From NCBI RefSeq assembly GCF_000613185.1, contig NZ_CCBB010000003.1:1240001-1304000 (forward strand): DNA of 64,000 nucleotides, read 5' to 3'. This stretch comes from Mycolicibacterium cosmeticum (GTDB taxonomy: Bacteria; Actinomycetota; Actinomycetes; Mycobacteriales; Mycobacteriaceae). Positions 31,559 to 41,034 of this stretch are shown here, in pieces. The stretch's first letter is position 1; each line of letters opens with the position of its first letter. Below the pieces are notes generated by a model, which was given only the letters and a program-made list of their open reading frames with translations, searched no databases and was not told where the DNA came from. The translations under genes were made by a program, and so were the position numbers.

Positions 31559-32461
31559 TCAGGCCAGGATGCGATCACCGGCACGCAACAGCGCGCTGGG
31601 TAGCTGGTGGCCGACGGCGTCCTGCGCGACCTTGGCGGCCGCGATCGCGCGGTCCAGGTCGACGTCGACGTCGACATCGCTGTCCCGCAGCAGGTACACC
31701 AGATCCTCGGTGGCGATGTTGCCCGAGGCGCCGGGTGCGAACGGGCAGCCGCCGAGGCCACCGACGGCCGCGTCCAACCGGGTCACGCCGGCCTGCACGG
31801 CCGCGTAAGCGCTGGCCAGTCCGGCCCCGCGGGTGTTGTGGAAATGCGCCCCGAGCGGGATGTCCCCGATGAGCGGTTGCACCTGCGCGACCAGCGCGCC
31901 GACCCGCCGCGGCGTGGTGGTGCCGATGGTGTCGGCGATGGCGATCCGGTCCACACCCAGTTCGGTGGCGGCGGTGACGATGTCGAGCACCCGGGCCGGC
32001 GGTGTCGGACCGTCGAAGGGGCAGTCCCACGCGGTGGCGATGATGACCTCCACCGTGGCGTCGCCGTCGTGCGCGATGCGTGCCACGTCGGCGATGGCGG
32101 CCGTGGCCTCCGCGGTGTCGCGCCCCACGTTGGCGCGGCTGTGCGCGTCGGAAGCCGACACCACGTACTCGAGAGATCGCAACCCGGCCGCGACGGCCCG
32201 GTGGGCGCCGTTGGCGCTGGCCACCAGGGCGGAGAATTCGACGTCCGGGAACCGGTACAACTCGGCGGCCAGTTCGGCGGCGTCGGCCAGCGCGGGCACC
32301 TTGGACGGGGAGACGAAGGCGGTGGCCTCGATCTCGCGCACCCCGGTGGCGACGATCGCCTCCAGCAGTTCGATCTTGGCGGCCAACGGAATCGGGGTCT
32401 CGATCTGCAGGCCGTCACGCAGACACACCTCGCGGATGTCGACCTTCTTCGGCAGGTTCAC
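31559..32461 (-). CDS. Hydroxymethylglutaryl-CoA lyase-like protein
   Basis: 300 residues. VCLRDGLQIETP is the metal-binding start of the DRE-TIM fold; IATAWDCPFDG, GAHFHNTRG (two metal His) and GGLGGCPFAPGASGNIATED, which includes the active-site Cys loop, match HMG-CoA lyases. The reaction is cleavage of a 3-hydroxy-3-methyl-acyl-CoA, classically HMG-CoA to acetoacetate and acetyl-CoA. GTG 32461 overlaps the CoA-transferase stop. Whether HMG-CoA or a related substrate is used cannot be told. Confidence 0.88.
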   Translation of the reverse strand: MNLPKKVDIREVCLRDGLQIETPIPLAAKIELLEAIVATGVREIEATAFVSPSKVPALADAAELAAELYRFPDVEFSALVASANGAHRAVAAGLRSLEYVVSASDAHSRANVGRDTAEATAAIADVARIAHDGDATVEVIIATAWDCPFDGPTPPARVLDIVTAATELGVDRIAIADTIGTTTPRRVGALVAQVQPLIGDIPLGAHFHNTRGAGLASAYAAVQAGVTRLDAAVGGLGGCPFAPGASGNIATEDLVYLLRDSDVDVDVDLDRAIAAAKVAQDAVGHQLPSALLRAGDRILA

Positions 32462-33657
32462 AGGACCCCCTCGTCCTTGAGCGACCGGATCTCCTCGGAG
32501 GACAGCCCGAGCAGTCCGCCGTACACCTCGTCATTGTGCTGGCCGGGGCTGGCCGAACCCGCGTGGTGCACCGAGCCGGGAGACTCGGAGAGCACCGGGA
32601 CGACGCCGGGCCCCTTGACGTTTCGCCCGATGCGCTCGTCGAAGTGATCGGCGATCATGCCGCGGGCCCGCAGCTGCGGGTCGGTGACCACCTCGGCCAC
32701 GGTGTTGATCGGCCCGCTGATCACGCCGGCCTCCGACAGCGTGTCGATGATCTCGGCGGGTTGGCGCTGCGCCGCCCAGGCACCGATGATCGCATCCAGC
32801 TCGTCCTGATTGCGCCCGCGCGCAACGTGATCGGCGAAGCGCTCGTCGACGGCCAGCTCCGGGCGGCCCATCGCCGCGCAGAGCCGCCGGAACACGGTGT
32901 CCTGATTGGCGGCGATCACCACCCAGCTGCCGTTGGCGCTCTGATAGATGTTGGACGGCGCGATACCCTCCAGCCGGGTCCCCGACGGTCCGCGCACCAC
33001 ACCGCCGACGTCGTAGTCCGGGATCGTGGACTCCTGGATGGCCAGGCACGATTCGGTCAGCGCGGTGTCGACCACCTGTCCGACTCCGGTGACGGTGCGC
33101 CGGTACAGCGCCGCCAACGCGCCCTGGGCCGCGAACATCCCGGCCAGGCTGTCGCCGAGGGACAACGCCAGCCGCGGGGGCGGCCCGCCGGGGAAGCCGT
33201 TCATGTGCCGCAGCCCGCTGGCCGCCTCGGCGACCGAGGCGTAACCGGCCTTACCGGCGTCCGGGCCGGTCTGCCCGTACCCGGAGACCCGGACCAGGAT
33301 GATGCCCTGGTTGCGGTCGCGCAGCACGTCGTAGCCCAGGCCCCACTTCTCCAGCGTGCCGGGGCGGAAGTTCTCCACGATGATGTCGGAGCGGTCCACC
33401 AGCTCCAGGAACAGCTCGCGGCCGCGCGGCGTGCGCAGATCCAGGGTGATGGCTTTCTTGTTGCGCGCGTGCACCGTCCAGAAGAAGTGGTGCCCGTCCA
33501 GTTCGGCCTGCCCCCAGGTGCGCAGCGGGTCGGGGGAGGTGGGCAGCTCGACCTTGAGCACCTCGGCCCCCATGTCGCCGAGCAGCCGGCCCGCGAACGG
33601 GCCGGAGATGAGGGTGCCCAGTTCGAGCACCCGGACGCCGTCCAAGGCTCCCGGCAT
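32458..33657 (-). CDS. CaiB/BaiF family (class III) CoA-transferase
   Basis: 399 residues from ATG 33657, sharing one base with the upstream hydrolase stop. GVRVLELGTLISGPFAGRLL and GAEVLKVELP open the CoA-binding domain; LSLGDSLAGMFAAQGALAAL contains the Asp that forms the covalent acyl intermediate in this class. It moves CoA between carboxylates, activating an acid for the lyase and dehydrogenase in the same operon (inference). Confidence 0.9.
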   Translation of the reverse strand: MPGALDGVRVLELGTLISGPFAGRLLGDMGAEVLKVELPTSPDPLRTWGQAELDGHHFFWTVHARNKKAITLDLRTPRGRELFLELVDRSDIIVENFRPGTLEKWGLGYDVLRDRNQGIILVRVSGYGQTGPDAGKAGYASVAEAASGLRHMNGFPGGPPPRLALSLGDSLAGMFAAQGALAALYRRTVTGVGQVVDTALTESCLAIQESTIPDYDVGGVVRGPSGTRLEGIAPSNIYQSANGSWVVIAANQDTVFRRLCAAMGRPELAVDERFADHVARGRNQDELDAIIGAWAAQRQPAEIIDTLSEAGVISGPINTVAEVVTDPQLRARGMIADHFDERIGRNVKGPGVVPVLSESPGSVHHAGSASPGQHNDEVYGGLLGLSSEEIRSLKDEGVL

Positions 33658-34847
33658 CAGACCGAGAATCCGTGCCGGTGCAGCCAGTCGGTGCAGATGC
33701 CGACGGCCTGGCGCAACGTGTCGCGCTGGTCGGGTCCGGAGTAGTAGTGGTTGGCGCCGGGGATCTCGTACATCTCCTTGTCCGGATGTCCGATGGCCTG
33801 GAACAACCGGCGGGTGTGGCTCGGGGTGCACGCGTCGTCGGCCAGGTTGCCGATCACCAGCGCCGGAACCGCGATATCGGGACCGGCCTTCACCGCGTCA
33901 CCATGGGCGTCGTCATAACTCCACTGTGACAGCCAGCTGCGCAGGGTGCAGAAGCGGGCGAGCCCCACCGGGCTCATGTTGACCACCCGCGGGTCGCCCA
34001 GATAACACTGGCCGGGGGTGCGTTCGTTGGGGTCGACGGTGGGATCCAGCCAGCGCGGGTCGGCCATGGTGCCGTGCACGACGAATGCGAACTCGTCATC
34101 CGGGCGGCCCTGTGCCTTCAGCTCGGCGAGCTTGTCCTTGACCCACTTGGTGATTCGCCGATTCCTGGCGGTCTGGGCCTGCCGGTAGCGCTCCAGGAAC
34201 TCCGGGGTGTAGGGCGGCTGGTTCGGGTTGTCCGGGTTGTACAGGTCCAGCTCGGGATCACGCTGGGACGGGTCCTGCTCGTCGAGGATCGAGGCGTCCA
34301 GCCATTCGGTCATGGTGCCGTGCCGGCTGATGTGGGCGGCCAGCAGCATGATGCCGTCGGCCGGGATGAGGCCGAGGGTGGTCAGGTCGGGCCCGTCGCC
34401 GGACGGGCTGGCGGTGACCGTCGGGTGCTGGGCCTGCTGTTGGTAGAACACCGACAGTGAGCCGCCGCCGCTCCACCCGGCCAGTACCACCTTGGCGTAA
34501 CCCAGCCGGTTCTTGGCGTCCTTGATGCACTCGCCGAGGTCTTCGACCACCTTCTCCATCAGCAAGGCGGAGTCGGTGCCGCGGAACCGGCTGTTGCAGT
34601 AGATGACGTGATGCCCGGCGCGGGCCAGCGCGTTGATCATCGGCAGGTAGGCACCGCCGCCGATCGGGTGCATGAACACCAGCACGGTATCTGATGGCTT
34701 CGTCTTCGGCCGCAGCAGATAGCTTTCCAGCACCACCAGCTCGGCGACGCCGCCGTACACATCACGGACCGACGAGTTGTTCTGGTAGGCAACCAGATAT
34801 GGGATGCGGTCGTACTCGTGCTTGACGGGCTTCTCCACGGTGGTCAC
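33657..34847 (-). CDS. Alpha/beta hydrolase family protein
   Basis: 396 residues from GTG 34847 (TAGTG overlap with the dioxygenase). VLVFMHPIGGGAYLPM is the oxyanion region, VVLAGWSGGGSLSVF gives a nucleophilic Ser in GWSGG, an Asp is in NLADDACTPSH, and the His is in PGANHYYSG. It may hydrolyse an ester, a thioester or a C-C bond of the ring-cleavage product made by its neighbour. No signal peptide. Confidence 0.78.
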   Translation of the reverse strand: MTTVEKPVKHEYDRIPYLVAYQNNSSVRDVYGGVAELVVLESYLLRPKTKPSDTVLVFMHPIGGGAYLPMINALARAGHHVIYCNSRFRGTDSALLMEKVVEDLGECIKDAKNRLGYAKVVLAGWSGGGSLSVFYQQQAQHPTVTASPSGDGPDLTTLGLIPADGIMLLAAHISRHGTMTEWLDASILDEQDPSQRDPELDLYNPDNPNQPPYTPEFLERYRQAQTARNRRITKWVKDKLAELKAQGRPDDEFAFVVHGTMADPRWLDPTVDPNERTPGQCYLGDPRVVNMSPVGLARFCTLRSWLSQWSYDDAHGDAVKAGPDIAVPALVIGNLADDACTPSHTRRLFQAIGHPDKEMYEIPGANHYYSGPDQRDTLRQAVGICTDWLHRHGFSV

Positions 34848-35938
34848 TAGTGCTGCCCCAGATCGTTGGCCAGGATGTCGGCGGACGGCACCAGCCGGCG
34901 CCGGGTGTCGATGGCGATCACCGACCAGTCCACCCGGTCGTAGTCGTCGAATTTGCGCCGGGCACGTTCGCGCGCCTTCTCCGGCGCGCCGTGGTGCACC
35001 CCTTGCGGCGCATGCGAAATCAGGCCGGGCGGCATGGGAATGCCGTACAGCGAGCCGGCGTGGAAGAAGGCGATCTCGTCGTAGTCGACGTTGCGGTGAT
35101 ACCACGGCGTGCGTTCGGTGCCCGGCACGCTCTCGGCCGGTTTGGGTAGGAAGTTCATCACGTAGACGCCGGTGGCCTGCATGAACAGGTGCACCGTCGG
35201 CGGCAGGTGCACGCTCTCGGAGGTGATGACGGTGTAGTCCGCGATGTTGAATGTGAACGGGAAGTTGTCCCCGCGCCACCCTTCCACGTCGAGTGGATGA
35301 TGTTGGTAGAACAGCGAAGTCGGGCCGCCGTCATGGATCAGCCGGACCTCGTATTCGGCCCTGCCGTCGTCGTCGATCGGTTCCGGTTCGGGGATGGTGA
35401 CCTGGGCCGGGTCGAACGGGAAGTGCCGGCCCAGGGTGCCCGGCGGCGGCACCCGGAAGTCGTCGGTGGCCTGGATCATCAGCCAGGTGCTCTCGGTGTC
35501 GGGCACCTGGCGGAAGGTGCAGGCCTTGGGCAGGTACACCCAGTCGCCCTCGCGGTAGCGCAGCGGCCCGAACTCGGTCTCCAGCAGACCCGTACCGGCG
35601 TGCACGAACAACAGCAGGTCGCCGTCGACGTAGCGGACGAAGAACGGCATCTCGGCGCTGCGCCGGCTCAGCAACACCTGGCAGTCGGCGTTGGAGAACA
35701 GCAGCAGGGGACCGCCGTGCGGATCGGTGGCGTCGGTGGGCTTGAGTTCGGACGACAGCACGTCGGTCGGGCGCAGCGGGCCGACGGCGCGGTAGGCGGT
35801 GGGGTCGTGACGCCGGTACATGTTGGCGGTGCGCCCGACGAAGCCGCCGCGGCCGAGCTCATCGTCTTTGAGACCGTCCAGATCGGCATGTACCCGTCTC
35901 GGGGTCTTGCCCTTGCGCAGGTGGACGAAGGATTCCAT
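34847..35938 (-). CDS. Homogentisate 1,2-dioxygenase-like cupin dioxygenase
   Basis: 363 residues, shorter than classical homogentisate dioxygenase (about 430-440). Cupin strands are evident (FVHAGTGLLETEFGPLRYREGDWVYL region), and WYHRNVDYDEIAFFH followed by ISHAPQGVHHG supplies the His, Glu and His expected as iron ligands. It is the first gene of the operon; GAGGAG precedes ATG 35938, and a palindrome covers its -10 box. The true substrate may be another dihydroxyaromatic, since the usual maleylacetoacetate isomerase and fumarylacetoacetase are absent nearby. Confidence 0.75.
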   Translation of the reverse strand: MESFVHLRKGKTPRRVHADLDGLKDDELGRGGFVGRTANMYRRHDPTAYRAVGPLRPTDVLSSELKPTDATDPHGGPLLLFSNADCQVLLSRRSAEMPFFVRYVDGDLLLFVHAGTGLLETEFGPLRYREGDWVYLPKACTFRQVPDTESTWLMIQATDDFRVPPPGTLGRHFPFDPAQVTIPEPEPIDDDGRAEYEVRLIHDGGPTSLFYQHHPLDVEGWRGDNFPFTFNIADYTVITSESVHLPPTVHLFMQATGVYVMNFLPKPAESVPGTERTPWYHRNVDYDEIAFFHAGSLYGIPMPPGLISHAPQGVHHGAPEKARERARRKFDDYDRVDWSVIAIDTRRRLVPSADILANDLGQH

Positions 35939-35970
35939 CTCGCTCCTCGATGATCGGACGGCGTAAAACT

Positions 35971-35988
35971 AAAAGTGACATTACTTTT
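35971..35988. promoter_or_regulatory. Palindromic operator over the dioxygenase-operon promoter
   Basis: AAAAGTGACATTACTTTT: 6-bp perfect outer arms, 14 of 18 positions symmetric, in an AT-rich patch 33 bases upstream of the operon's first ATG. The minus-strand -10-like TAATGT (35978-35983) lies inside it. A likely repressor is the TetR encoded in the operon (31557-30943). Confidence 0.55.
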
Positions 35989-36012
35989 TGTTTCGCGGGA
36001 TCACAAGGGCCG

Positions 36013-36070
36013 CCGAGACTGAAGTCAGGGACGGTTCGCCGTCGAGATTCGTCCCTCACTTCAGTCTCGG
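36013..36070. repeat. Long inverted repeat downstream of the DUF3887 gene
   Basis: 21-nt arms, 36013-36033 and 36050-36070, complementary at 20 of 21 positions around a 16-nt loop. It ends 6 bases after the stop of the minus-strand gene at 36077, so it can serve as its transcript end, although no T-run follows. It also separates that gene from the operon promoter at 35971. Confidence 0.7.
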
Positions 36071-36076
36071 GATCGA

Positions 36077-36484
36077 TCAGGGCACCGGCACGCCCTCTTT
36101 GAGGAACTTCACGCTGGAGATGGAGCCATCGGGTTGCACCGCCAACCGGAACTGGCCGGGGCGCATCTGCATCTGCAGCGGCACGTTGACGATGGTCACG
36201 TCATCGCGGGGGATCGACTCGGGCTCGCCGTGCGACTGGAAGGCGCCGAACGTGCGTTGGTACATGTCCCAGGACTCCTGCAATGCCGTGGTGGGCAACA
36301 GCTTCTGCAGGGTCGGGTTGAATTGGGCCGCGGCGGCGGGGTAGTCGCCCCGCACGATCTCGTCCAGCGTGGTCAATGCGACCTGGTCCGGGGTGTCGGC
36401 GGCCATCGCCGGCGGCGCCACGGCACCCGCGCAGGCCAGGAGTGTCGAAACGGCGGCCGCCAACCCGAGAGTGTGTCGCTGCAT
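36077..36484 (-). CDS. Small secreted DUF3887-like protein
   Basis: 135 residues from ATG 36484. Residues 1-28 form a signal peptide (MQRHTLGLAAAVSTLLACAG, cleavage after about PAMA). The mature part, ALTTLDEIVRGDYPAAAAQF then LQESWDMYQRTFGAFQSHGE, resembles DUF3887, a small NTF2-like extracytoplasmic domain of unknown function. TAGGGT ends exactly 7 nt upstream of ATG 36484, a leaderless arrangement, which favours it over an in-frame start at 36505. Confidence 0.7.
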   Translation of the reverse strand: MQRHTLGLAAAVSTLLACAGAVAPPAMAADTPDQVALTTLDEIVRGDYPAAAAQFNPTLQKLLPTTALQESWDMYQRTFGAFQSHGEPESIPRDDVTIVNVPLQMQMRPGQFRLAVQPDGSISSVKFLKEGVPVP

Positions 36485-36509
36485 GCGAATCACCCTATGC
36501 CTCACGGGC

Positions 36510-37667
36510 TCAGATCATCGACGTCCGTGGAATCTTCATGCCGAGGGCCAGTGCGCCGGCGAGTTCGCGGCTGGTGTCGTAGTCGAACACCACATGCCCG
36601 GCCAGCACGTCGACATCGCGTTTGAAGCGTTGCAGCGGACTGGACAGGAAGTGGATGCTGGCGCCGCCCGCGCCCAGCAGTTCGGTGATCATTGCCCGCG
36701 ATTCGGCGACGATGTGGGCCGCGGCCAGCCGGGCCTGCGCGCGGACGGGCTTGTCGACGGTGTCGCCGCGCTGCACGACGGCCTCGATCTCGCCGACGGT
36801 GTCGGCGAGCAAGCCGTGCAGGGCCCGCAGCCGGACCTGTGCCCCGGCCAGGTGCGCCTGGGCGATCGGCTTGTCCTTCTGTACGACGCCCTCGTACGGC
36901 AGCACCCGTTCGGCCAGCCGGTCGGCGTACAGCCGGGTGACCCGCTCGGCGCTGCCCAGCGCCGGCATCGCGGCCAGCAGCGCCAGCGCCGGCACCATGG
37001 GCCAGCGGTAGGTGGCGACGTCGTGCAGGCCGGCGCCCGGCGCGGTGCCCGCGTAGATGTCGGTCACCTTGACCAGTCGATGCTCGGGCACGAACGCGTC
37101 GGTGACGATCGCGTCGTTGGAGCCGGTGGCCCGCGTCCCGTCGGTGTGCCAGATGTCGGCGACGGTGACCGCACTCATCGGCAGCAGCGCCAGCGCCGGG
37201 TAGGGCGCATCGTCCGGTCCGCAGAGGGCGGCCACGATGATCCAGTTGCCGTGCATCACCCCGGTGGCCCACGACCATCGCCCGGTCAGCCGGATGCCGC
37301 CGTCGACGGGCCGGCCCCGGCCGGTCGGGGCCAGCGGCGCGGGCGCCAGGAACGGCCTGCTGCCGAATGCCTCGTCCTGGGCCTGCTCGCCGAACAGCGC
37401 CAGCATCCAGTTGTGCAGCGTGAAGAAGCCGATGGTCCAGGCGCTCGACGTGCAGCCGTGCGCGAGCCGCCGGACCGGATCGAGGAGGGCCGGAAACGGG
37501 GCCTGCTGTCCTCCGTACCGGGCCGGAACCAGCAGATCGGTGAATCCGGACGCCAGCAGGTCCTCGAGCGTGGCATCGGGCAGCCGGCGCAGCGTTTCGG
37601 CCTCGGCGGCCCGGTCGGCGAGCGCGGCGACGAACTCATCGGTGATTCCGGGCTGCGTGCTCAACAT
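36510..37667 (-). CDS. Acyl-CoA-dehydrogenase-fold flavin monooxygenase (HsaA/HpaB-like group)
   Basis: 385 residues. Although of acyl-CoA dehydrogenase fold, GCTSSAWTIGFFTLHNWML and LTGRWSWATGVMHGNWII resemble the oxygenase components of two-component flavin hydroxylases such as HsaA, and the C-terminal half is of the Acyl-CoA_dh_2 type. Such enzymes hydroxylate aromatics with reduced flavin from a partner reductase; none is adjacent. ATG 37667 follows TAGCGT by 6 nt and a perfect palindrome at 37680-37697, so a TetR-controlled leaderless promoter is likely. Confidence 0.72.
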   Translation of the reverse strand: MLSTQPGITDEFVAALADRAAEAETLRRLPDATLEDLLASGFTDLLVPARYGGQQAPFPALLDPVRRLAHGCTSSAWTIGFFTLHNWMLALFGEQAQDEAFGSRPFLAPAPLAPTGRGRPVDGGIRLTGRWSWATGVMHGNWIIVAALCGPDDAPYPALALLPMSAVTVADIWHTDGTRATGSNDAIVTDAFVPEHRLVKVTDIYAGTAPGAGLHDVATYRWPMVPALALLAAMPALGSAERVTRLYADRLAERVLPYEGVVQKDKPIAQAHLAGAQVRLRALHGLLADTVGEIEAVVQRGDTVDKPVRAQARLAAAHIVAESRAMITELLGAGGASIHFLSSPLQRFKRDVDVLAGHVVFDYDTSRELAGALALGMKIPRTSMI

Positions 37668-37679
37668 GCCCGGACGCTA

Positions 37680-37697
37680 CCATACTTTTTAGTATGG
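37680..37697. promoter_or_regulatory. Perfect palindromic operator before the flavin monooxygenase
   Basis: CCATACT, TTTT, AGTATGG: perfect 7-bp arms, directly upstream of the minus-strand -10-like TAGCGT (37674-37679). It sits between the tetR stop (37701) and the monooxygenase start (37667), so the TetR next door is the probable binder. Confidence 0.65.
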
Positions 37698-37700
37698 AAA

Positions 37701-38267
37701 TCAGGTCGCGAGCATGAGATCCAGGAATCGTTCGCTGCGGGCGGCCTGGCCGGGGTGCGGCGTGGAGCCGGAGAGATGGAGTAACCCGATTCCCACGGCG
37801 AACGTCGCGTCGGCGCGCAGCTCGGCCTCGTCGGCGTCGAAGCCGTAGTCCAGGAAGGCGCGCCGCACCGCGGCCAGCACGCGGCGATCGGCGGCCCGCA
37901 CGCTGGCGGCCACCGCCTCGTCGGTGCGTGCCCATTCGCGCATCGCTCGCTCCAGCGTCCAGTGCCGGGGGCTGATCAGCGCGGCCATCATGTGCCGCAG
38001 GCGATCGCGAGGAGGCAACGATCCGATCTCTTCCCAGGACCGGCGATCCGCGTCGCGCAGCTCACCCCAACCCTGGACAAGCGCTGTGCGATAGCTGGAC
38101 ATGCCCGTGAAGTGCCAGTAGAAACTGCCCTTCGTCACCTCGAGTCGGTGGCACAAACGGTCGATTTTCAGGGCTTTTATGCCCTCCTCCGCCAGGATTG
38201 CGTAGCCGGCCTGCAGCCAGTCGTCGACCGACAAGCGGTTGCTGGGGGAGGTGCGATCGCCGGTCAT
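37701..38267 (-). CDS. TetR-family regulator
   Basis: 188 residues from ATG 38267. HTH region: WLQAGYAILAEEGIKALKID then RLEVTKGSFYWHFTGMSSYR, typical of the AcrR/TetR class with GSFYWHF in the recognition helix. The C-terminal domain contains ERAMREWARTDEAV. It lies upstream of and co-oriented with the flavin monooxygenase, whose promoter carries a perfect palindrome. Confidence 0.87.
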   Translation of the reverse strand: MTGDRTSPSNRLSVDDWLQAGYAILAEEGIKALKIDRLCHRLEVTKGSFYWHFTGMSSYRTALVQGWGELRDADRRSWEEIGSLPPRDRLRHMMAALISPRHWTLERAMREWARTDEAVAASVRAADRRVLAAVRRAFLDYGFDADEAELRADATFAVGIGLLHLSGSTPHPGQAARSERFLDLMLAT

Positions 38268-38403
38268 GAAGCGAAGCCTACGGCGGCACGCCGCGACCCC
38301 GGACTTTCTGAACCCGCTGGCTGCATGTTTTACTGCAAGCCGCGACAACTGAAATTCTCGGTCCGCTCTGCTGCCACAACCCGAGGGTCGAGCGGACGCG
38401 TGA

Positions 38404-39480
<1,077 letters not shown>

Positions 39481-39485
39481 GCTGA

Positions 39486-39538
39486 CGCATAGCGAAATCC
39501 CCCGGGACCGTATTGGTCCCGGGGGATTTTGCTATGCG
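39486..39538. terminator. Bidirectional terminator hairpin after the antigen 85 gene
   Basis: A 24-bp stem (39486-39509 with 39515-39538) with one G-U type pair and a 5-nt loop. It fills the gap between the antigen 85 stop (39480) and the convergent flavoprotein stop (39546). TTTT in the right arm gives an upper-stem A/T block in both directions. Confidence 0.85.
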
Positions 39539-39545
39539 GAGGTCC

Positions 39546-40925
39546 TCACGGCTTGGCCATCGGGACCGGCTGCGGCGCAACACGTTCGCGGTGCCGCTGG
39601 TTGACCCGGGCCGCGCGCGCGACGAAGCCGGGCCGGAACAGCCGCATCGGTGAGTCGAGCATGCCGGTGACCCGCAGCAACTGAATCGCGGTGTCGTCGT
39701 CGGCTTCGGCCGCCCGCATCACCCAGTCGAGGTAGGCGTTCGACAACCGCATGGGCAGCGGGCGCGGGCCGGGCACCTCCGGCAGGGACAGGTCCGAGCC
39801 CACCGCGGTCTGCCAGGCCACCCGCAGTCGACGCGCGCCGGCCCGGAAGAACCGGTGCGCCAGATCGCGATCGCCGTGACTCAGGCAGTCCCGCAGGATG
39901 GTCGACTCGATCGCCGCAACCGTCATGCCCTGTCCGTAGATCGGGTTGAAGCTGCAGATCGCGTCGCCGAACACGAGCAGACCGCGCGGGAAGCGCGCCA
40001 TCTTGTCGTAGCGCCGCCAGCGGTTGGACGGCACCCGGTAGTGCTCGACATCGCTGAGCGGGGTCGCGGCGCGCACGGCCGCCAGCGCATGTGGCGGCGC
40101 GAAACCTTCACCGAAGGCCAGCAATTCGGCCCGATCGGCGGGCGGCTCCTGGCCGACCATCGAGCCCACCGTCATCATCCAGGTGTCGTGCTCGTAGCCG
40201 ACGAGGGTCCATGTCCGGGGACGGCCAGGTGCTGGGAACAGCCCGATCATCTGCTCGTGCAGGGTGCCGGGCGGGATGCGCAGCAGTTGGCTGGCATAGG
40301 CCAGCTTGACGACCAGTTCGTCCTCGCGCGGGCGGCCGTAGCCGAGCTCGTCGAGGAACACCGGTGTGCGCGAGCCTCGCCCCGTCGCGTCGACGACGAT
40401 ATCCGCACCGATGATCCGGTGGTCGTCACCGCCGTGCCGGGCCACCCGGACACCGGTGACGTCACCGGCCCCGTCCGACGAGAGACCGATGACATCATGG
40501 CCGTCCAGCACGGTCACGTTCGGGATGGCGCGCACCCGCCGGCGGATGTTGCGCTCCAACAGGGCACGGCTGGGAAAGTACAGCGGCGGAGCGCCCGGCG
40601 AGACGACGTCGCGGTGGTGCGCGAATTCGTGACCGCCGATGGCGATATGCAACCGCGTCAGCTCGGTACTCCACGCCGCCACACCGTCGGCGACCAGTTC
40701 GTCGCCGAAGCCGGGGAAGAGTTCGGTGAGGATCTGGGCGCCCCGGGCCAGCAGCGCGTGCCCATGCCGGCCCTGCGGGACACCGCGGCGCGGGACCGCT
40801 TCGTCGTCGAGCACATCGCGTTCGACGATCAGGACATCGCGATACCGTTCGGACAGCACCCGTGCCGCCAGGAGGCCGCCGACGCTGGCGCCCAGGACTA
40901 TCGCGCGATCACCGATATTCGCCAT
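39546..40925 (-). CDS. FAD-dependent monooxygenase/reductase-like flavoprotein
   Basis: 459 residues. IVLGASVGGLLAARVLSER is the FAD-binding motif, VVDATGRGSRTPVFLDELGY the central DG-like region and GLLVFGDAICSFNPIYGQGM the C-terminal FAD/ribityl motif, close to the GD motif of geranylgeranyl-reductase and aromatic-hydroxylase groups. Such mycobacterial proteins are usually annotated FAD-binding monooxygenase; the substrate is unknown. A TACTCT -10-like box lies about 35 bases upstream, within a small palindrome. Confidence 0.78.
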   Translation of the reverse strand: MANIGDRAIVLGASVGGLLAARVLSERYRDVLIVERDVLDDEAVPRRGVPQGRHGHALLARGAQILTELFPGFGDELVADGVAAWSTELTRLHIAIGGHEFAHHRDVVSPGAPPLYFPSRALLERNIRRRVRAIPNVTVLDGHDVIGLSSDGAGDVTGVRVARHGGDDHRIIGADIVVDATGRGSRTPVFLDELGYGRPREDELVVKLAYASQLLRIPPGTLHEQMIGLFPAPGRPRTWTLVGYEHDTWMMTVGSMVGQEPPADRAELLAFGEGFAPPHALAAVRAATPLSDVEHYRVPSNRWRRYDKMARFPRGLLVFGDAICSFNPIYGQGMTVAAIESTILRDCLSHGDRDLAHRFFRAGARRLRVAWQTAVGSDLSLPEVPGPRPLPMRLSNAYLDWVMRAAEADDDTAIQLLRVTGMLDSPMRLFRPGFVARAARVNQRHRERVAPQPVPMAKP

Positions 40926-40960
40926 TTCTGGAGTGTCGGTGCGCGGGCGGCAGCGGCATA

Positions 40961-40976
40961 GAGTATGCCGGTACTC
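40961..40976. promoter_or_regulatory. Small palindrome over the flavoprotein promoter
   Basis: GAGTATGCCGGTACTC has 5-bp arms (GAGTA/TACTC) and overlaps the minus-strand -10-like TACTCT (40960-40965). A possible operator; short arms make this weak. Confidence 0.3.
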
Positions 40977-40987
40977 GAAAACGACGA

Positions 40988-41018
40988 CGGCGTCCGCGCG
41001 AATCCCGCACGGACGCCG
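40988..41018. terminator. Hairpin terminator after fadE23
   Basis: CGGCGTCCG (40988-40996) pairs perfectly with CGGACGCCG (41010-41018), loop of 13, starting 17 bases after the stop of the minus-strand fadE23-like gene. No T-run; such hairpins are common transcript ends in mycobacteria. Confidence 0.6.
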
Positions 41019-41034
41019 CCGATCGTCACGGACG

